A DNA stretch of 64,000 bases, from NCBI RefSeq assembly GCF_014352875.1, contig NZ_CP060695.1, positions 2,573,501 through 2,637,500 of the forward strand. Direction: 5' to 3'. The first letter of the stretch is position 1; every line of letters begins with the position of its first letter. Below are positions 34,910 through 43,427 of this stretch, piece by piece. The DNA is from Polaribacter pectinis. Lineage in GTDB: Bacteria > Bacteroidota > Bacteroidia > Flavobacteriales > Flavobacteriaceae. The position numbers and the translations under genes were made by a program. Below the pieces are notes generated by a model. The model saw only the letters and a program-made list of their open reading frames with translations. It did not search any database and was not told the DNA's origin.

Positions 34910-34939
34910 CAAATATACATAATTTTCTAATGCATCAAA
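34910..34939 (-). promoter_or_regulatory. Promoter of the PadR / ABC exporter operon
   Basis: On the minus strand TTTG (34939-34936), 18 bp, TATATTTG (34917-34910), close to the Bacteroidota consensus TTTG-N19-TAnnTTTG. The leader to the PadR ATG would be about 97 nt. Confidence 0.6.
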
Positions 34940-34970
34940 TTCTTATGTATTAAATTTTGATAAAAAAATT

Positions 34971-34998
34971 TCCTGAAAATAATTTTTCAGGATATTTT
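34971..34998 (-). terminator. Terminator after trxA
   Basis: Stem 34971-34979 / 34984-34992 (tcctgaaaa / ttttcagga), 4-nt loop, A/T-rich on both sides so it could work in both directions. It lies 83 bp beyond the thioredoxin stop on the minus strand. Confidence 0.75.
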
Positions 34999-35041
34999 TT
35001 ACTTCAACCCAACAATTTAAACATAATGATAAAGAATATGA

Positions 35042-35073
35042 GTTCCTTCCCTTTGGGAAGGTTAGGATGGGCT
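35042..35073. repeat. Candidate short dispersed hairpin repeat
   Basis: Contains the perfect hairpin CCTTCCC-TTT-GGGAAGG (35045-35061) followed by TTAGGATGGGCT. G+C is much higher than in the flanks. I recall nearly the same motif between genes in other Flavobacteriaceae, so it may be a mobile or structural repeat. Only one copy was seen in this window. Confidence 0.45.
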
Positions 35074-35074
35074 A

Positions 35075-35434
35075 TTACTTCTCTACTTTTAAAACTTCTG
35101 CAATAATTCTCTCTAAATCTGCTTTTGGTAGAGCGCCATTTGCCATTTGTGGTTCTCCTTCTGCAGGACAAAACAACATCGATGGAATACTTCTAATACC
35201 AAATGCAGCAGATAATTCTTGCTCAGCTTCTGTATCAATTTTATAAATATCTATTTTGCCTTCATATTCTTCTGATAATTGCTCTAAAATTGGTGCAATC
35301 ATTTTACATGGCCCACACCAATCTGCATAAAAATCTATTAATGCTGGTCTTTTCCCTTCAAATTTCCACTCTTTGTTTTCTTCAAAATTAAAAACTTTCT
35401 TTAAAAATGTTTCTTTTGTTAAATTTTCTGTCAT
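35075..35434 (-). CDS. trxA: Thioredoxin
   Basis: A 119-residue thioredoxin. The active site WCGPC lies at residues 39-43 (DFYADWCGPCKMIAPIL), the cis-Pro is in IRSIPSMLFC, and the fold runs to LERIIAEVLK. It reduces protein disulfides in the cytoplasm. A slightly longer N-terminus than E. coli TrxA (108). A TAATTTTG element at 35461-35454 on the minus strand is a plausible -7 box. It stands alone with its own terminator. Confidence 0.95.
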   Translation of the reverse strand: MTENLTKETFLKKVFNFEENKEWKFEGKRPALIDFYADWCGPCKMIAPILEQLSEEYEGKIDIYKIDTEAEQELSAAFGIRSIPSMLFCPAEGEPQMANGALPKADLERIIAEVLKVEK

Positions 35435-35568
35435 AATACTATCTTTATTTGTGCAAAATTAGTCGTTTTTTTTATTCAAAAATTACACCCCACAATTTAA
35501 AATGTAATTCAAACGTTAAAAACTGTTAAAACATTATATATAAGTTAACTAACAGTCCTTTTTTATAG

Positions 35569-35576
35569 TAACTTTG
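35569..35576 (+). promoter_or_regulatory. -7 promoter element of the prolyl oligopeptidase gene
   Basis: TAACTTTG is an exact TAnnTTTG match 26 bp before the ATG at 35603. No good -33 TTTG is visible. Confidence 0.5.
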
Positions 35577-35602
35577 AAACTCAACATCAAACCATTAACG
35601 TC

Positions 35603-37762
35603 ATGAGTAAAAGATTAATCATTCCTTTCTTATTTGCTATTGCAATTTTTGCTTCCTGTAAAGAAGAAATCAAACAAAGAAACATTGAAGTGAATTACCC
35701 AGAAACAACTAAAAAACCAGTTACAGATACCATTTTTAATACAGCAGTTGTAGACAATTATAGGTGGTTAGAAGATGATAGAAGTAAAGAAACTGAAGAT
35801 TGGGTAAAAGCAGAAAATGCTGTTACTTTCGATTACTTAAGTAAAATACCTTATAGAGAACAACTAAAAAAACGTTTGTCTGAATTATGGAATTACGAAA
35901 AAGTAGGAACACCTTTTATAGAAGGAGATTATACTTATTTTTACAAGAATAATGGATTGCAGAACCAATATGTTGTGTATCGTAAAAAAGGAGATGCAGA
36001 ACCTGAAGTTTTTCTAGACCCTAATACTTTTTCAGACGATGCAACTACTTCTTTAGGTTCTTTAAGTTTTTCTAAAGACGGAAAAACTGTAGCATACGCA
36101 ATTTCTGAAGGTGGATCTGATTGGAGAAAAATAATTATAATGGACGCAGAATCTAAAGAAATTAAAGAAGACACATTGGTAGATGTAAAATTCTCTGGAA
36201 TTTCTTGGTACAAAAACGAAGGTTTTTATTACTCTTCTTATGATAAACCAAAAGGTAGCGAGTTGTCTGCGAAAACAGACCAACACAAATTATATTATCA
36301 CAAATTAGGAACTTCACAAAAAAACGATCCAGTTATTTTTGGTGAAAAAGCTTCGGAAAAACACAGATATGTTGGTGGTTATTTAACGGAAGACAACAAT
36401 TATTTAATAATTTCTGCTTCTGTTTCTACATCAGGAAACAAGTTGTTTTTAAAAGATTTAACACAACCTAATAGTAAATTAGTTACAATTATAGACACTG
36501 TAGAAAGTGATACTTATGTTACAGAAAACCGTGGAAGTAAATTGTATTTAGTTACCAATTTAAATGCTCCTAATAAAAAAGTGGTTACTGTAGATGCTAA
36601 AAGTCCTACAAAAGAAAATTGGAAAGATTTTATTCCAGAGACAGAAAATGTGTTGAGTTTAAATTCTGGTGCTGGTTATTTCTTTGCAGAATATATGGTA
36701 GATGCTGTTTCTAAAGTTTTACAGTACGATTTCGACGGAAAATTAATTAGAGAAGTAAAATTACCTGGTGTTGGTTCTTCTAGTGGTTTTGGTGGAAAAA
36801 CAGATGCTAAAGAATTGTATTTCTCTTTTACAAATTATAGCACTCCTGGTTCATCTTACAAGTTTAACCCTAAAGATGGAACGTATGAATCTTATTGGAA
36901 ACCTTCTATTGCTTTTAATTCTGATGATTACACAAGCAAGCAAGTTTTTTACACTTCTAAAGACGGAACAAAAATTCCAATGATTATTACACATAAAAAA
37001 GGAGTTGAATTAAATGGTAAAAACCCAACTATTTTATATGGCTATGGAGGTTTCAACATTAGCTTAACACCAAGTTTTAGTATTGCAAACGCAGTTTGGA
37101 TGGAACAAGGTGGTATTTACGCAGTGCCAAATTTACGTGGTGGTGGAGAATATGGAAAAAAATGGCACGATGCAGGAACTCAACTAAAAAAGCAAAATGT
37201 TTTTGATGATTTTATTGCTGCAGCAGAATATTTAATCGCAGAAAAATATACTTCTTCAAATTATTTAGCAATAAGAGGTGGTTCTAACGGAGGTTTATTA
37301 GTTGGTGCAACAATGACGCAAAGACCAGATTTAATGAAGGTTGCTTTACCAGCAGTTGGTGTTTTAGATATGTTGCGTTATCATACGTTTACTGCTGGTG
37401 CAGGTTGGGCGTATGATTATGGAACTGCAGATGATAGTAAAGAAATGTTCGATTATTTAAAAGGATATTCGCCAGTACACAATGTTAAAAAAGGAACAAA
37501 ATATCCAGCTACAATGGTAACTACTGGAGATCATGATGATAGAGTTGTGCCAGCACATAGTTTTAAATTTGCGGCAGAATTACAAGAAAAACAAGCAGGA
37601 GAAAACCCAGTCTTAATTAGAATTGAAACCAATGCTGGTCATGGAGCAGGAACTCCTGTTGCAAAAACTATAGAACAGTATTCAGATATTTTTGGATTTA
37701 CATTATTTAATATGGGCTTTGACCAATTACCAAATCCTCCAAAAGAAAAAATAAAATCATAA
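35603..37762 (+). CDS. Prolyl oligopeptidase family serine peptidase (S9A), lipoprotein
   Basis: A 719-residue prolyl oligopeptidase, which cuts short peptides after proline. A lipoprotein signal ([10 protein letters not shown]) places it in the periplasm or on the outer membrane. The first 400 residues form the seven-bladed propeller ([19 protein letters not shown] opening, here [19 protein letters not shown]). The catalytic triad is Ser561 (RGGSNGGLL), Asp645 (DHDDRVVP) and His680 (NAGHGAG), with substrate-binding Arg647. [14 protein letters not shown] matches the family. It is followed by an M13 peptidase 72 bp downstream; both may degrade exported peptides. Confidence 0.95.
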   Translation: MSKRLIIPFLFAIAIFASCKEEIKQRNIEVNYPETTKKPVTDTIFNTAVVDNYRWLEDDRSKETEDWVKAENAVTFDYLSKIPYREQLKKRLSELWNYEKVGTPFIEGDYTYFYKNNGLQNQYVVYRKKGDAEPEVFLDPNTFSDDATTSLGSLSFSKDGKTVAYAISEGGSDWRKIIIMDAESKEIKEDTLVDVKFSGISWYKNEGFYYSSYDKPKGSELSAKTDQHKLYYHKLGTSQKNDPVIFGEKASEKHRYVGGYLTEDNNYLIISASVSTSGNKLFLKDLTQPNSKLVTIIDTVESDTYVTENRGSKLYLVTNLNAPNKKVVTVDAKSPTKENWKDFIPETENVLSLNSGAGYFFAEYMVDAVSKVLQYDFDGKLIREVKLPGVGSSSGFGGKTDAKELYFSFTNYSTPGSSYKFNPKDGTYESYWKPSIAFNSDDYTSKQVFYTSKDGTKIPMIITHKKGVELNGKNPTILYGYGGFNISLTPSFSIANAVWMEQGGIYAVPNLRGGGEYGKKWHDAGTQLKKQNVFDDFIAAAEYLIAEKYTSSNYLAIRGGSNGGLLVGATMTQRPDLMKVALPAVGVLDMLRYHTFTAGAGWAYDYGTADDSKEMFDYLKGYSPVHNVKKGTKYPATMVTTGDHDDRVVPAHSFKFAAELQEKQAGENPVLIRIETNAGHGAGTPVAKTIEQYSDIFGFTLFNMGFDQLPNPPKEKIKS

Positions 37763-37834
37763 ATTATTTATGATAAACTGTAACATTAATTAAATATAGA
37801 TACTAATCAATCAAATCATTTAACACAAATACTA

Positions 37835-39910
37835 ATGAAAACAATAAAAAAAGTACTTTTTGTATCAGCAATTGCCTCTTTAGGACTTGTTGCTTGTAAG
37901 CAAGAAAAACCAGAGGAAAAAGTTCCTGGTATTGCTTTAGAAAATATGGATAAAACTGTAAAACCTACAGACGATTTTTTTAGACATGTTAATGGAACTT
38001 GGATAGATAAAACTGAAATTCCAGACGATCAAACTTCTTGGGGTGGTTTTAATCAACTTCGTAAAAAAACAGATGCAGACGTTTTGGTTATTTTAAACCA
38101 AGCAATTGAAGAAAGAGATTTTCCAAAAGTAAAAGACGCTCAAGGAAATGAAATAGATTCTGATCAAGAAAAGGCAGTAAATTACTACGAAACTATTATG
38201 GATACTGTTGCTAGAAACACACAAGGTAAAGCTCCAGTTATGCCTTATTTAGCAAAAGTTGACGAGATTAAAACAAAAAAAGATGTTGAAACATATTTAA
38301 CAAACATGGCACCTTATGGTGGTGGTGGTTTTTATGGTTTTGGTGTTTTTAACGACTTAAAAAACAGTAGCCAATATGCAGGTTACATGAGTGGTGGTTC
38401 ACTTGGTTTATCTAGAGATTATTATGTAGATGCTAAAGTAAAAGACAAACTAGATAAATATGAAGAATTTGTAGCAAAAATGTTGCAAGAATTTGGAGAT
38501 GATGAAGCCACTGCTAAAAAAAATGCAGCTACAATTATTGCTTTCGAAACTAGTTTAGCAGAACCAATGATGTCTAAAGAAGAAGGTAGAGACATTAGAA
38601 AAATTTACAATCCTATGACAGTTGCAGAATTGCAAAAATTAGCACCTGCAATAGATTGGAAAGCACATTTAGAAGGAATTGGTGTAAAAGATATAGAAAC
38701 TGTTATTGTTACAGATCCTGGATATTTTAAAGCTATGAGCGATGTTTTTACAAATCGTTCTGTAGATGATATTAAACTATTATTACGTTGGAACACTATT
38801 AATACTTCTTTAGGTTTACTTTCTACAGATTTAGAAACTGCAAATTGGGAATTCTATGCAAAAGAAATGCGTGGTGCAAAAAAGCAACGTGCAAGAGATG
38901 AGCGTGCTTTAGGAAACTTAAATGGTGCAATTGGTGAAGCTTTAGGTAAATTATATGTAGCAAAAATGTTTCCACCAGAAGCAAAAGAAAAAGCAAAAGA
39001 AATGATTGACAATGTAATGTTAGGTTTCGAAGCTAGAATTGCACAATTACCTTGGATGAGTGAAGTTACTAAAGAAAAAGCTTTAGAGAAATTACATAAA
39101 TTAACCGTTAAAATTGCATACCCAGATAAGTGGAAAGACTATTCTGAATTACAAGTTAAAGGTCTAGAAAATGGAGGTTCTTACTTCGAAAACGCTATTA
39201 ATGTTACCAAATGGAACTACAACAAAAACATGGCAAAATTAGGTAAAGAAGTAGATAGAACTGAATGGGGAATGTCTCCACAAACAGTAAACGCTTACTT
39301 TAATCCTGTAAATAATGAAATCGTATTTCCAGCAGCAATTTTACAACCACCTTTCTATAATTACAAAGCAGATGAAGCTGTAAATTATGGTGGAATTGGT
39401 GCTGTTATTGGTCATGAAATTTCTCATAGTTTCGATGATTCTGGAGCTCGTTTCGATGGTGATGGAAACCTTAAAAACTGGTGGACAGAAGAAGATTCAG
39501 AAAAATTTGCTAAAATTGGTAAGCAATTAGTAAAACAATACAGCGACATTATTGCTATTGATTCTATGCACTTAAATGGCGAATATACTTTAGGAGAAAA
39601 TATTGGAGATTTAGGCGGTGTTCAAGCTGCTTACGAAGGTTTACAAATCTTTTTAAATAAAAATGGAAGACCAGAGAAAATAGATGGTTATACTGCTGAA
39701 CAACGTTTTTTCCTTTCTTGGGGAACAATTTGGAGAACCAAAATGCGTGATGAAGCTCTTAAAAACTTAATCATGACAAACACACATTCTCCTGGAATGT
39801 ACAGAGCATACATGCCTCTTAAAAATGTAGATGCATTTTATGATGCTTTCAATGTAAAAGAAGGAGATAAAATGTACTTAAAACCAGAAGAAAGAGTAAG
39901 AATCTGGTAA
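37835..39910 (+). CDS. M13 (neprilysin/PepO-type) metallopeptidase, lipoprotein
   Basis: A 691-residue zinc endopeptidase of the neprilysin family, with a lipobox LGLVACKQEK. Zinc ligands His527 and His531 with catalytic Glu528 are in VIGHEISHSFDD; Glu588 and Asp592 are in ENIGDLGG; NAYFNPVNNEIVFPAAILQP is the substrate-binding strand; LRWNTINTSL belongs to the large N-terminal domain. The C-terminus ends with the family PEERVRIW. It cleaves oligopeptides outside the cytoplasm. Closed by a terminator at 39964-39993. Confidence 0.96.
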   Translation: MKTIKKVLFVSAIASLGLVACKQEKPEEKVPGIALENMDKTVKPTDDFFRHVNGTWIDKTEIPDDQTSWGGFNQLRKKTDADVLVILNQAIEERDFPKVKDAQGNEIDSDQEKAVNYYETIMDTVARNTQGKAPVMPYLAKVDEIKTKKDVETYLTNMAPYGGGGFYGFGVFNDLKNSSQYAGYMSGGSLGLSRDYYVDAKVKDKLDKYEEFVAKMLQEFGDDEATAKKNAATIIAFETSLAEPMMSKEEGRDIRKIYNPMTVAELQKLAPAIDWKAHLEGIGVKDIETVIVTDPGYFKAMSDVFTNRSVDDIKLLLRWNTINTSLGLLSTDLETANWEFYAKEMRGAKKQRARDERALGNLNGAIGEALGKLYVAKMFPPEAKEKAKEMIDNVMLGFEARIAQLPWMSEVTKEKALEKLHKLTVKIAYPDKWKDYSELQVKGLENGGSYFENAINVTKWNYNKNMAKLGKEVDRTEWGMSPQTVNAYFNPVNNEIVFPAAILQPPFYNYKADEAVNYGGIGAVIGHEISHSFDDSGARFDGDGNLKNWWTEEDSEKFAKIGKQLVKQYSDIIAIDSMHLNGEYTLGENIGDLGGVQAAYEGLQIFLNKNGRPEKIDGYTAEQRFFLSWGTIWRTKMRDEALKNLIMTNTHSPGMYRAYMPLKNVDAFYDAFNVKEGDKMYLKPEERVRIW

Positions 39911-39963
39911 ACAGGCAATATCTTTTGGAATAATTTTTTATAAGAATTATATTCATAAAAATT

Positions 39964-39993
39964 AAAAACCGATGCGAAAGTATCGGTTTTTTC
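39964..39993 (+). terminator. Terminator after the M13 peptidase gene
   Basis: Stem 39964-39973 / 39982-39991 (aaaaaccgat / atcggttttt), 8-nt loop, T-run. 54 bp after the stop codon. Confidence 0.85.
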
Positions 39994-39996
39994 TTT

Positions 39997-40073
39997 GGGC
40001 GTTCCCCAAAAGGGTCGCGCTTTCCACTGTATCTTTTTGTAAAAACAAAAAGGATGCCGTTTCAATCGCTAAC
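39997..40073. repeat. Candidate dispersed intergenic repeat
   Basis: A 77-bp block much richer in G+C than its flanks: gggcgttcccc, then gggtcgcgctttccactgt, the hairpin ATCTTTTTGT / ACAAAAAGGAT (40031-40055) and gccgtttcaatcgctaacgc. I recall near-identical intergenic elements in many flavobacterial genomes, normally just behind a gene terminator as here. Function unknown; no transposase is nearby. Confidence 0.55.
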
Positions 40074-40120
40074 GCAAGCATACTTGCCATTTTTTACCAC
40101 ATCAAATCAAATAGAAGTCT

Positions 40121-40128
40121 TATTTTTG
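40121..40128 (+). promoter_or_regulatory. -7 promoter element of the orphan ABC ATPase gene
   Basis: TATTTTTG, a perfect TAnnTTTG match, ends only 4 bp before the ATG at 40133. A transcript starting at the normal distance would have no leader. Confidence 0.45.
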
Positions 40129-40132
40129 CAAC

Positions 40133-41062
40133 ATGCTAAAAATCCAAAATATCTCATTCGGTTATTCTAAAAACAAAATCGTTTTAGAAAACTTCAACTT
40201 CAATCTAAAAGAAGGAGAACATTTGTGTATTATGGGCGAAAGTGGCTGTGGAAAATCGACACTTTTAAAAGTAATTTACGGTTTGTTAGATGTACAAAAA
40301 GGCACAATTTTTTGGAGCGAAAATCAGGTTTTAGGTCCAAAAGAATATTTAGTTCCAGGAATGGATTTCTTTAAATATGTAGCACAAGATTTCGATTTAA
40401 TGCCATATATTTCTGTTTCAGAAAATATCAAAAAACATTTATCTCGTTTTTATCCGGAAGAAAGCGAAAAACGAACTCAAGAATTATTGGAAGTAATTGA
40501 AATGAAAGCTTTCGAAAACACGAAAGTTAAAAATTTAAGTGGCGGACAAAAACAACGTGTTGCAATTGCTAGAGCTTTAGCAAAAGAACCCGAATTATTA
40601 CTTTTAGATGAACCTTTTGGACAAATAGATAACTTCAAAAAAAACTCTTTAAGAAGACGTTTATTTTCTTATTTAAAAGAGAAAAAAATAGCTTGTATTG
40701 TTGCAACGCATGATAAAAACGACGCTCTTTCCTTTGCTGATAAATTAATTGTTATTCAGCATCAAAAAATAATAGCAAACGATTCTCCAAAGGAAATTTA
40801 CAACAATCCAAAAAAGAAATACATAGCAGCTTTATTTGATGATGTAAATGAAATAACAATCAATGAAAAAACTGTTTTATTGTATCCACATCAAATTAAA
40901 ATAGTAGAGAAATCAGAAAATTTTGCAACAATAACAAACTCTTATTTTAAAGGTTCTTATTGGTTATTAGAAGCTGAATTTAATCAACAAATAATATATT
41001 TTAATCATTTTTCTAACATACAAAAAAACACTAAAATCAATTTAGAAATTAGTGCTTTTTAG
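40133..41062 (+). CDS. ABC importer-type ATP-binding protein without adjacent permease
   Basis: A 309-residue ABC ATPase of the PotA/FbpC/MalK kind. Walker A GESGCGKST (35-43), signature NLSGGQKQRVAIARAL, Walker B LLLLDEPFGQID, and VATHDKNDALSFAD with the switch His. After about residue 230 comes a small TOBE-like beta domain (VLLYPHQIKIVEKSENFATI). This type usually drives uptake of polyamines, iron or sugars, but no binding protein or permease is within the window on either side. The substrate cannot be assigned. Likely transcribed from its own promoter. Confidence 0.88.
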   Translation: MLKIQNISFGYSKNKIVLENFNFNLKEGEHLCIMGESGCGKSTLLKVIYGLLDVQKGTIFWSENQVLGPKEYLVPGMDFFKYVAQDFDLMPYISVSENIKKHLSRFYPEESEKRTQELLEVIEMKAFENTKVKNLSGGQKQRVAIARALAKEPELLLLDEPFGQIDNFKKNSLRRRLFSYLKEKKIACIVATHDKNDALSFADKLIVIQHQKIIANDSPKEIYNNPKKKYIAALFDDVNEITINEKTVLLYPHQIKIVEKSENFATITNSYFKGSYWLLEAEFNQQIIYFNHFSNIQKNTKINLEISAF

Positions 41063-41078
41063 AGTGTTATATTTAAAT

Positions 41079-42182
41079 TTAATTTTGAAATCGCTCAAAA
41101 GAACGCCAATATTTGTCTTTATAAATTTCGTAATCTGCTTCAATTTTATCAGCATATTTCTTGATAATTTTATCAACTTTTTTACAAGGTTTTCTAAATT
41201 CTCTACAAGCAAAATAAACCTCTCTTAAGTTGTTTCCTGTTTCTCTACCAATATTCAAATAACCATCAGCATCTTTTAATTCGAGATTTATTTCTTCTTC
41301 AATTTTATCTAAAAGCTGATACATTTCTTCATTAGGGAAACCATTATTTTCTTCTCCATTATATTTTAGTTCTAATCTTAAAATCCAAGGATGAGAAGCT
41401 TTAGTATCCCAATTTAAAAGATCTGTATTTACAGTTGCTACTAATTTATATCCGTTTGCTAATGTTCCTTCTAAACTTGCATAAGAATCATCACCTGTAT
41501 TTCTTCTAACTCCCTCGTATTTTTCTACAAATTCTTTTTGACGCCAATTGATAAAACTTTCTAATTTTTCAATCGGAATTAATTCTTTTTCAGCATCTTC
41601 TTTCTTCTTAAAAACAATATTGTCAATAATAGAAATTGAATCTAATTCTCCTAAGTAATTATCAATAAAAATATACGTTCCATTTATAATATCTTGTTTA
41701 TTTTCTTCAGAATAATTATCATGAATAATTGTAAGATCTATTTCATCTGGATAGTCCTTTAAATCATTTGAATAAAAAGATAGATTATCACTTGAAAACG
41801 AAAAACCTGCCATTTCAATTCCAACATTTTCTATCTTATGTTTTGGTTTTAAGGCTCTAAATTTCCATCCTTTAATTTCTGGAGCAACTTCAATAAGTTC
41901 TTCAATAATGTAAAAATTCTTAATTTCTCCATCAGCAGTTAGAATCAAATCTGCAGTATTATCATCTAACATACCTGTTAAGTACCAAATTCCTTCTTTT
42001 AACTGATCTAATTTTGGAGCAATTTTATCAAAAAAATCAGTTGCTATTCGATTACTTCCTCCTTTTTTAATAACACTATAAAATTCTTCTTCATATTGTA
42101 AAAACCAATCCCAAAAATCTTGATAAGATTCAATTGGTTTTTCATCTACTTTATTAGAAAATAGTTTTTTAAAGAATTTCAT
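41079..42182 (-). CDS. DUF695 domain-containing protein
   Basis: A 367-residue soluble, acidic protein. The C-terminal part (LNIGRETGNNLREVYFACRE and the preceding EGVRRNTGDDSYASLEGTLA) matches the DUF695 pattern; the first 200 residues (SYQDFWDWFLQYEEEFYSVI, GTYIFIDNYLGELD) resemble the companion domain found with it. No catalytic motif. The gene is convergent with the ABC ATPase (16 bp gap) and lies 9 bp after the aldo/keto reductase gene on the same strand, so the two are probably co-transcribed. Function unknown. Confidence 0.75.
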   Translation of the reverse strand: MKFFKKLFSNKVDEKPIESYQDFWDWFLQYEEEFYSVIKKGGSNRIATDFFDKIAPKLDQLKEGIWYLTGMLDDNTADLILTADGEIKNFYIIEELIEVAPEIKGWKFRALKPKHKIENVGIEMAGFSFSSDNLSFYSNDLKDYPDEIDLTIIHDNYSEENKQDIINGTYIFIDNYLGELDSISIIDNIVFKKKEDAEKELIPIEKLESFINWRQKEFVEKYEGVRRNTGDDSYASLEGTLANGYKLVATVNTDLLNWDTKASHPWILRLELKYNGEENNGFPNEEMYQLLDKIEEEINLELKDADGYLNIGRETGNNLREVYFACREFRKPCKKVDKIIKKYADKIEADYEIYKDKYWRSFERFQN

Positions 42183-42191
42183 ACTTGTATT

Positions 42192-43232
42192 TTATGGCGC
42201 AGGATTAGGAATATCTTTATGAACTTCTTCAATTTCTTTTAAAGTTTCTTCAAATAAATCGATGTTAATGCTACCAATATTTTCTTTTAATTGACTAATT
42301 TTTGTAGCTCCAATAATGTTACTTGTTAAAAATGGTAATTGATTTACAAACGCCAAAGACATTTCCGATAATGTAATTCCAGCTTTTTTTGCAATTGCTT
42401 CGTATCTTTTTACAGCTTCTAAAGAACCATCACCCATATAACGTGCAACAAAACGTGGAAATAAAGTTCCTCTTGCGCCTTCTGGTTTGTTACCATCTAA
42501 ATATTTTCCAGACAAAACACCTTGTGCCAAAGGAGAATAAGCTAATAAACCAATATCCTCTCTTAAAGAAACTTCACTCATTCCAACTTCATAACCTCTA
42601 TGAATCATAGAATATGAATTTTGGACAGTTACTGGTCTTGCCAATTTATTTACTTCTGCAGTTTGTAGGTATTTTAGAGTTCCCCAAGGAGTTTCGTTAG
42701 ACAAACCATATTGTCTAATTTTTCCTTCTTGGATCAAATCATTTAAAGTTTGAATAATTTCTAAATAATTTTCAGTTTCATCTTTTGCAGCATCAGTTGG
42801 AAAATCTCTTGTACCGAAAACATTTACACCTCTATTTGGCCAATGCAATTGGTATAAGTCTATATAATCAGTCTGTAAACGCTTTAGACTTCCTTCAATT
42901 GCTTCTTTAATGTTTTTCTTATTCAAACCACCTTCTCTAATGTGTTTTGTGTAATCTCCAACACCAGCAATTTTACTTGCCAAAACTACTTTATCTCTAT
43001 TTCCGGATTTTTTAAACCAATTTCCGATAATTTTTTCTGTTGCTCCATACGTTTCTGGAGAAGCAGGAACAGAATATAATTCTGCAGTATCAAAGAAATT
43101 AACACCTTGTTCTAAAGCAAAATCCATTTGTTCGAAACCTTCTTCTTGGGTATTTTGGTTTCCCCAAGTCATGGTTCCTAAACATATTTTACTAACTTTT
43201 ATATCTGTATTTGGGAGTTTTGTGTATTTCAT
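42192..43232 (-). CDS. NADP(H)-dependent aldo/keto reductase (Tas-like)
   Basis: A 346-residue aldo/keto reductase, close to E. coli Tas (346 residues). Tetrad: Asp48 and Tyr53 (FFDTAELYS), Lys87 (LASKIAG), His130 (YQLHWP). MTWGNQNTQEEGFEQMDFAL and NVFGTRDFPTDAAKDET are conserved in Tas. Expected to reduce aldehydes or other carbonyls in the cytoplasm. Unrelated in detail to the YdhF-like enzyme at 18299. First gene of a two-gene unit with the DUF695 protein. AT-rich sequence with GTGTAATCGTTT-like units lies just upstream. Confidence 0.92.
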   Translation of the reverse strand: MKYTKLPNTDIKVSKICLGTMTWGNQNTQEEGFEQMDFALEQGVNFFDTAELYSVPASPETYGATEKIIGNWFKKSGNRDKVVLASKIAGVGDYTKHIREGGLNKKNIKEAIEGSLKRLQTDYIDLYQLHWPNRGVNVFGTRDFPTDAAKDETENYLEIIQTLNDLIQEGKIRQYGLSNETPWGTLKYLQTAEVNKLARPVTVQNSYSMIHRGYEVGMSEVSLREDIGLLAYSPLAQGVLSGKYLDGNKPEGARGTLFPRFVARYMGDGSLEAVKRYEAIAKKAGITLSEMSLAFVNQLPFLTSNIIGATKISQLKENIGSINIDLFEETLKEIEEVHKDIPNPAP

Positions 43233-43239
43233 TTTGTTG

Positions 43240-43277
43240 TGTAATCGTTTATTTGTTTAATTGTGTAACTGTTTTTT
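43240..43277. repeat. Short repeat-like AT-rich block before the Tas-like gene
   Basis: Consists of loosely repeated units, gtaatcgttt / atttgttta / attgtgta / actgttt, similar to the arms of the inverted repeat at 54908-54955 (taatcgtgtaattgttt). The two loci may be copies of one short intergenic element. Confidence 0.35.
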
Positions 43278-43317
43278 AAACTGATTGCTAAATTAAAACT
43301 TATGTCTATTAAAAACA

Positions 43318-43350
43318 ATAAGCGTATAATTTTAAAAATTATACGCTTAT
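43318..43350 (-). terminator. Terminator after pgk
   Basis: Almost perfect palindrome 43318-43333 / 43335-43350 (ataagcgtataatttt / aaaattatacgcttat) with a minimal loop, about 80 bp beyond the pgk stop on the minus strand. Confidence 0.7.
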
Positions 43351-43427
43351 AAGAATAAATTATATTCAAGAAAAATATACTATTTCACTTGAGTGTTTCT
43401 TCCTTTTTGGAAGATTAAAACTTTTCT

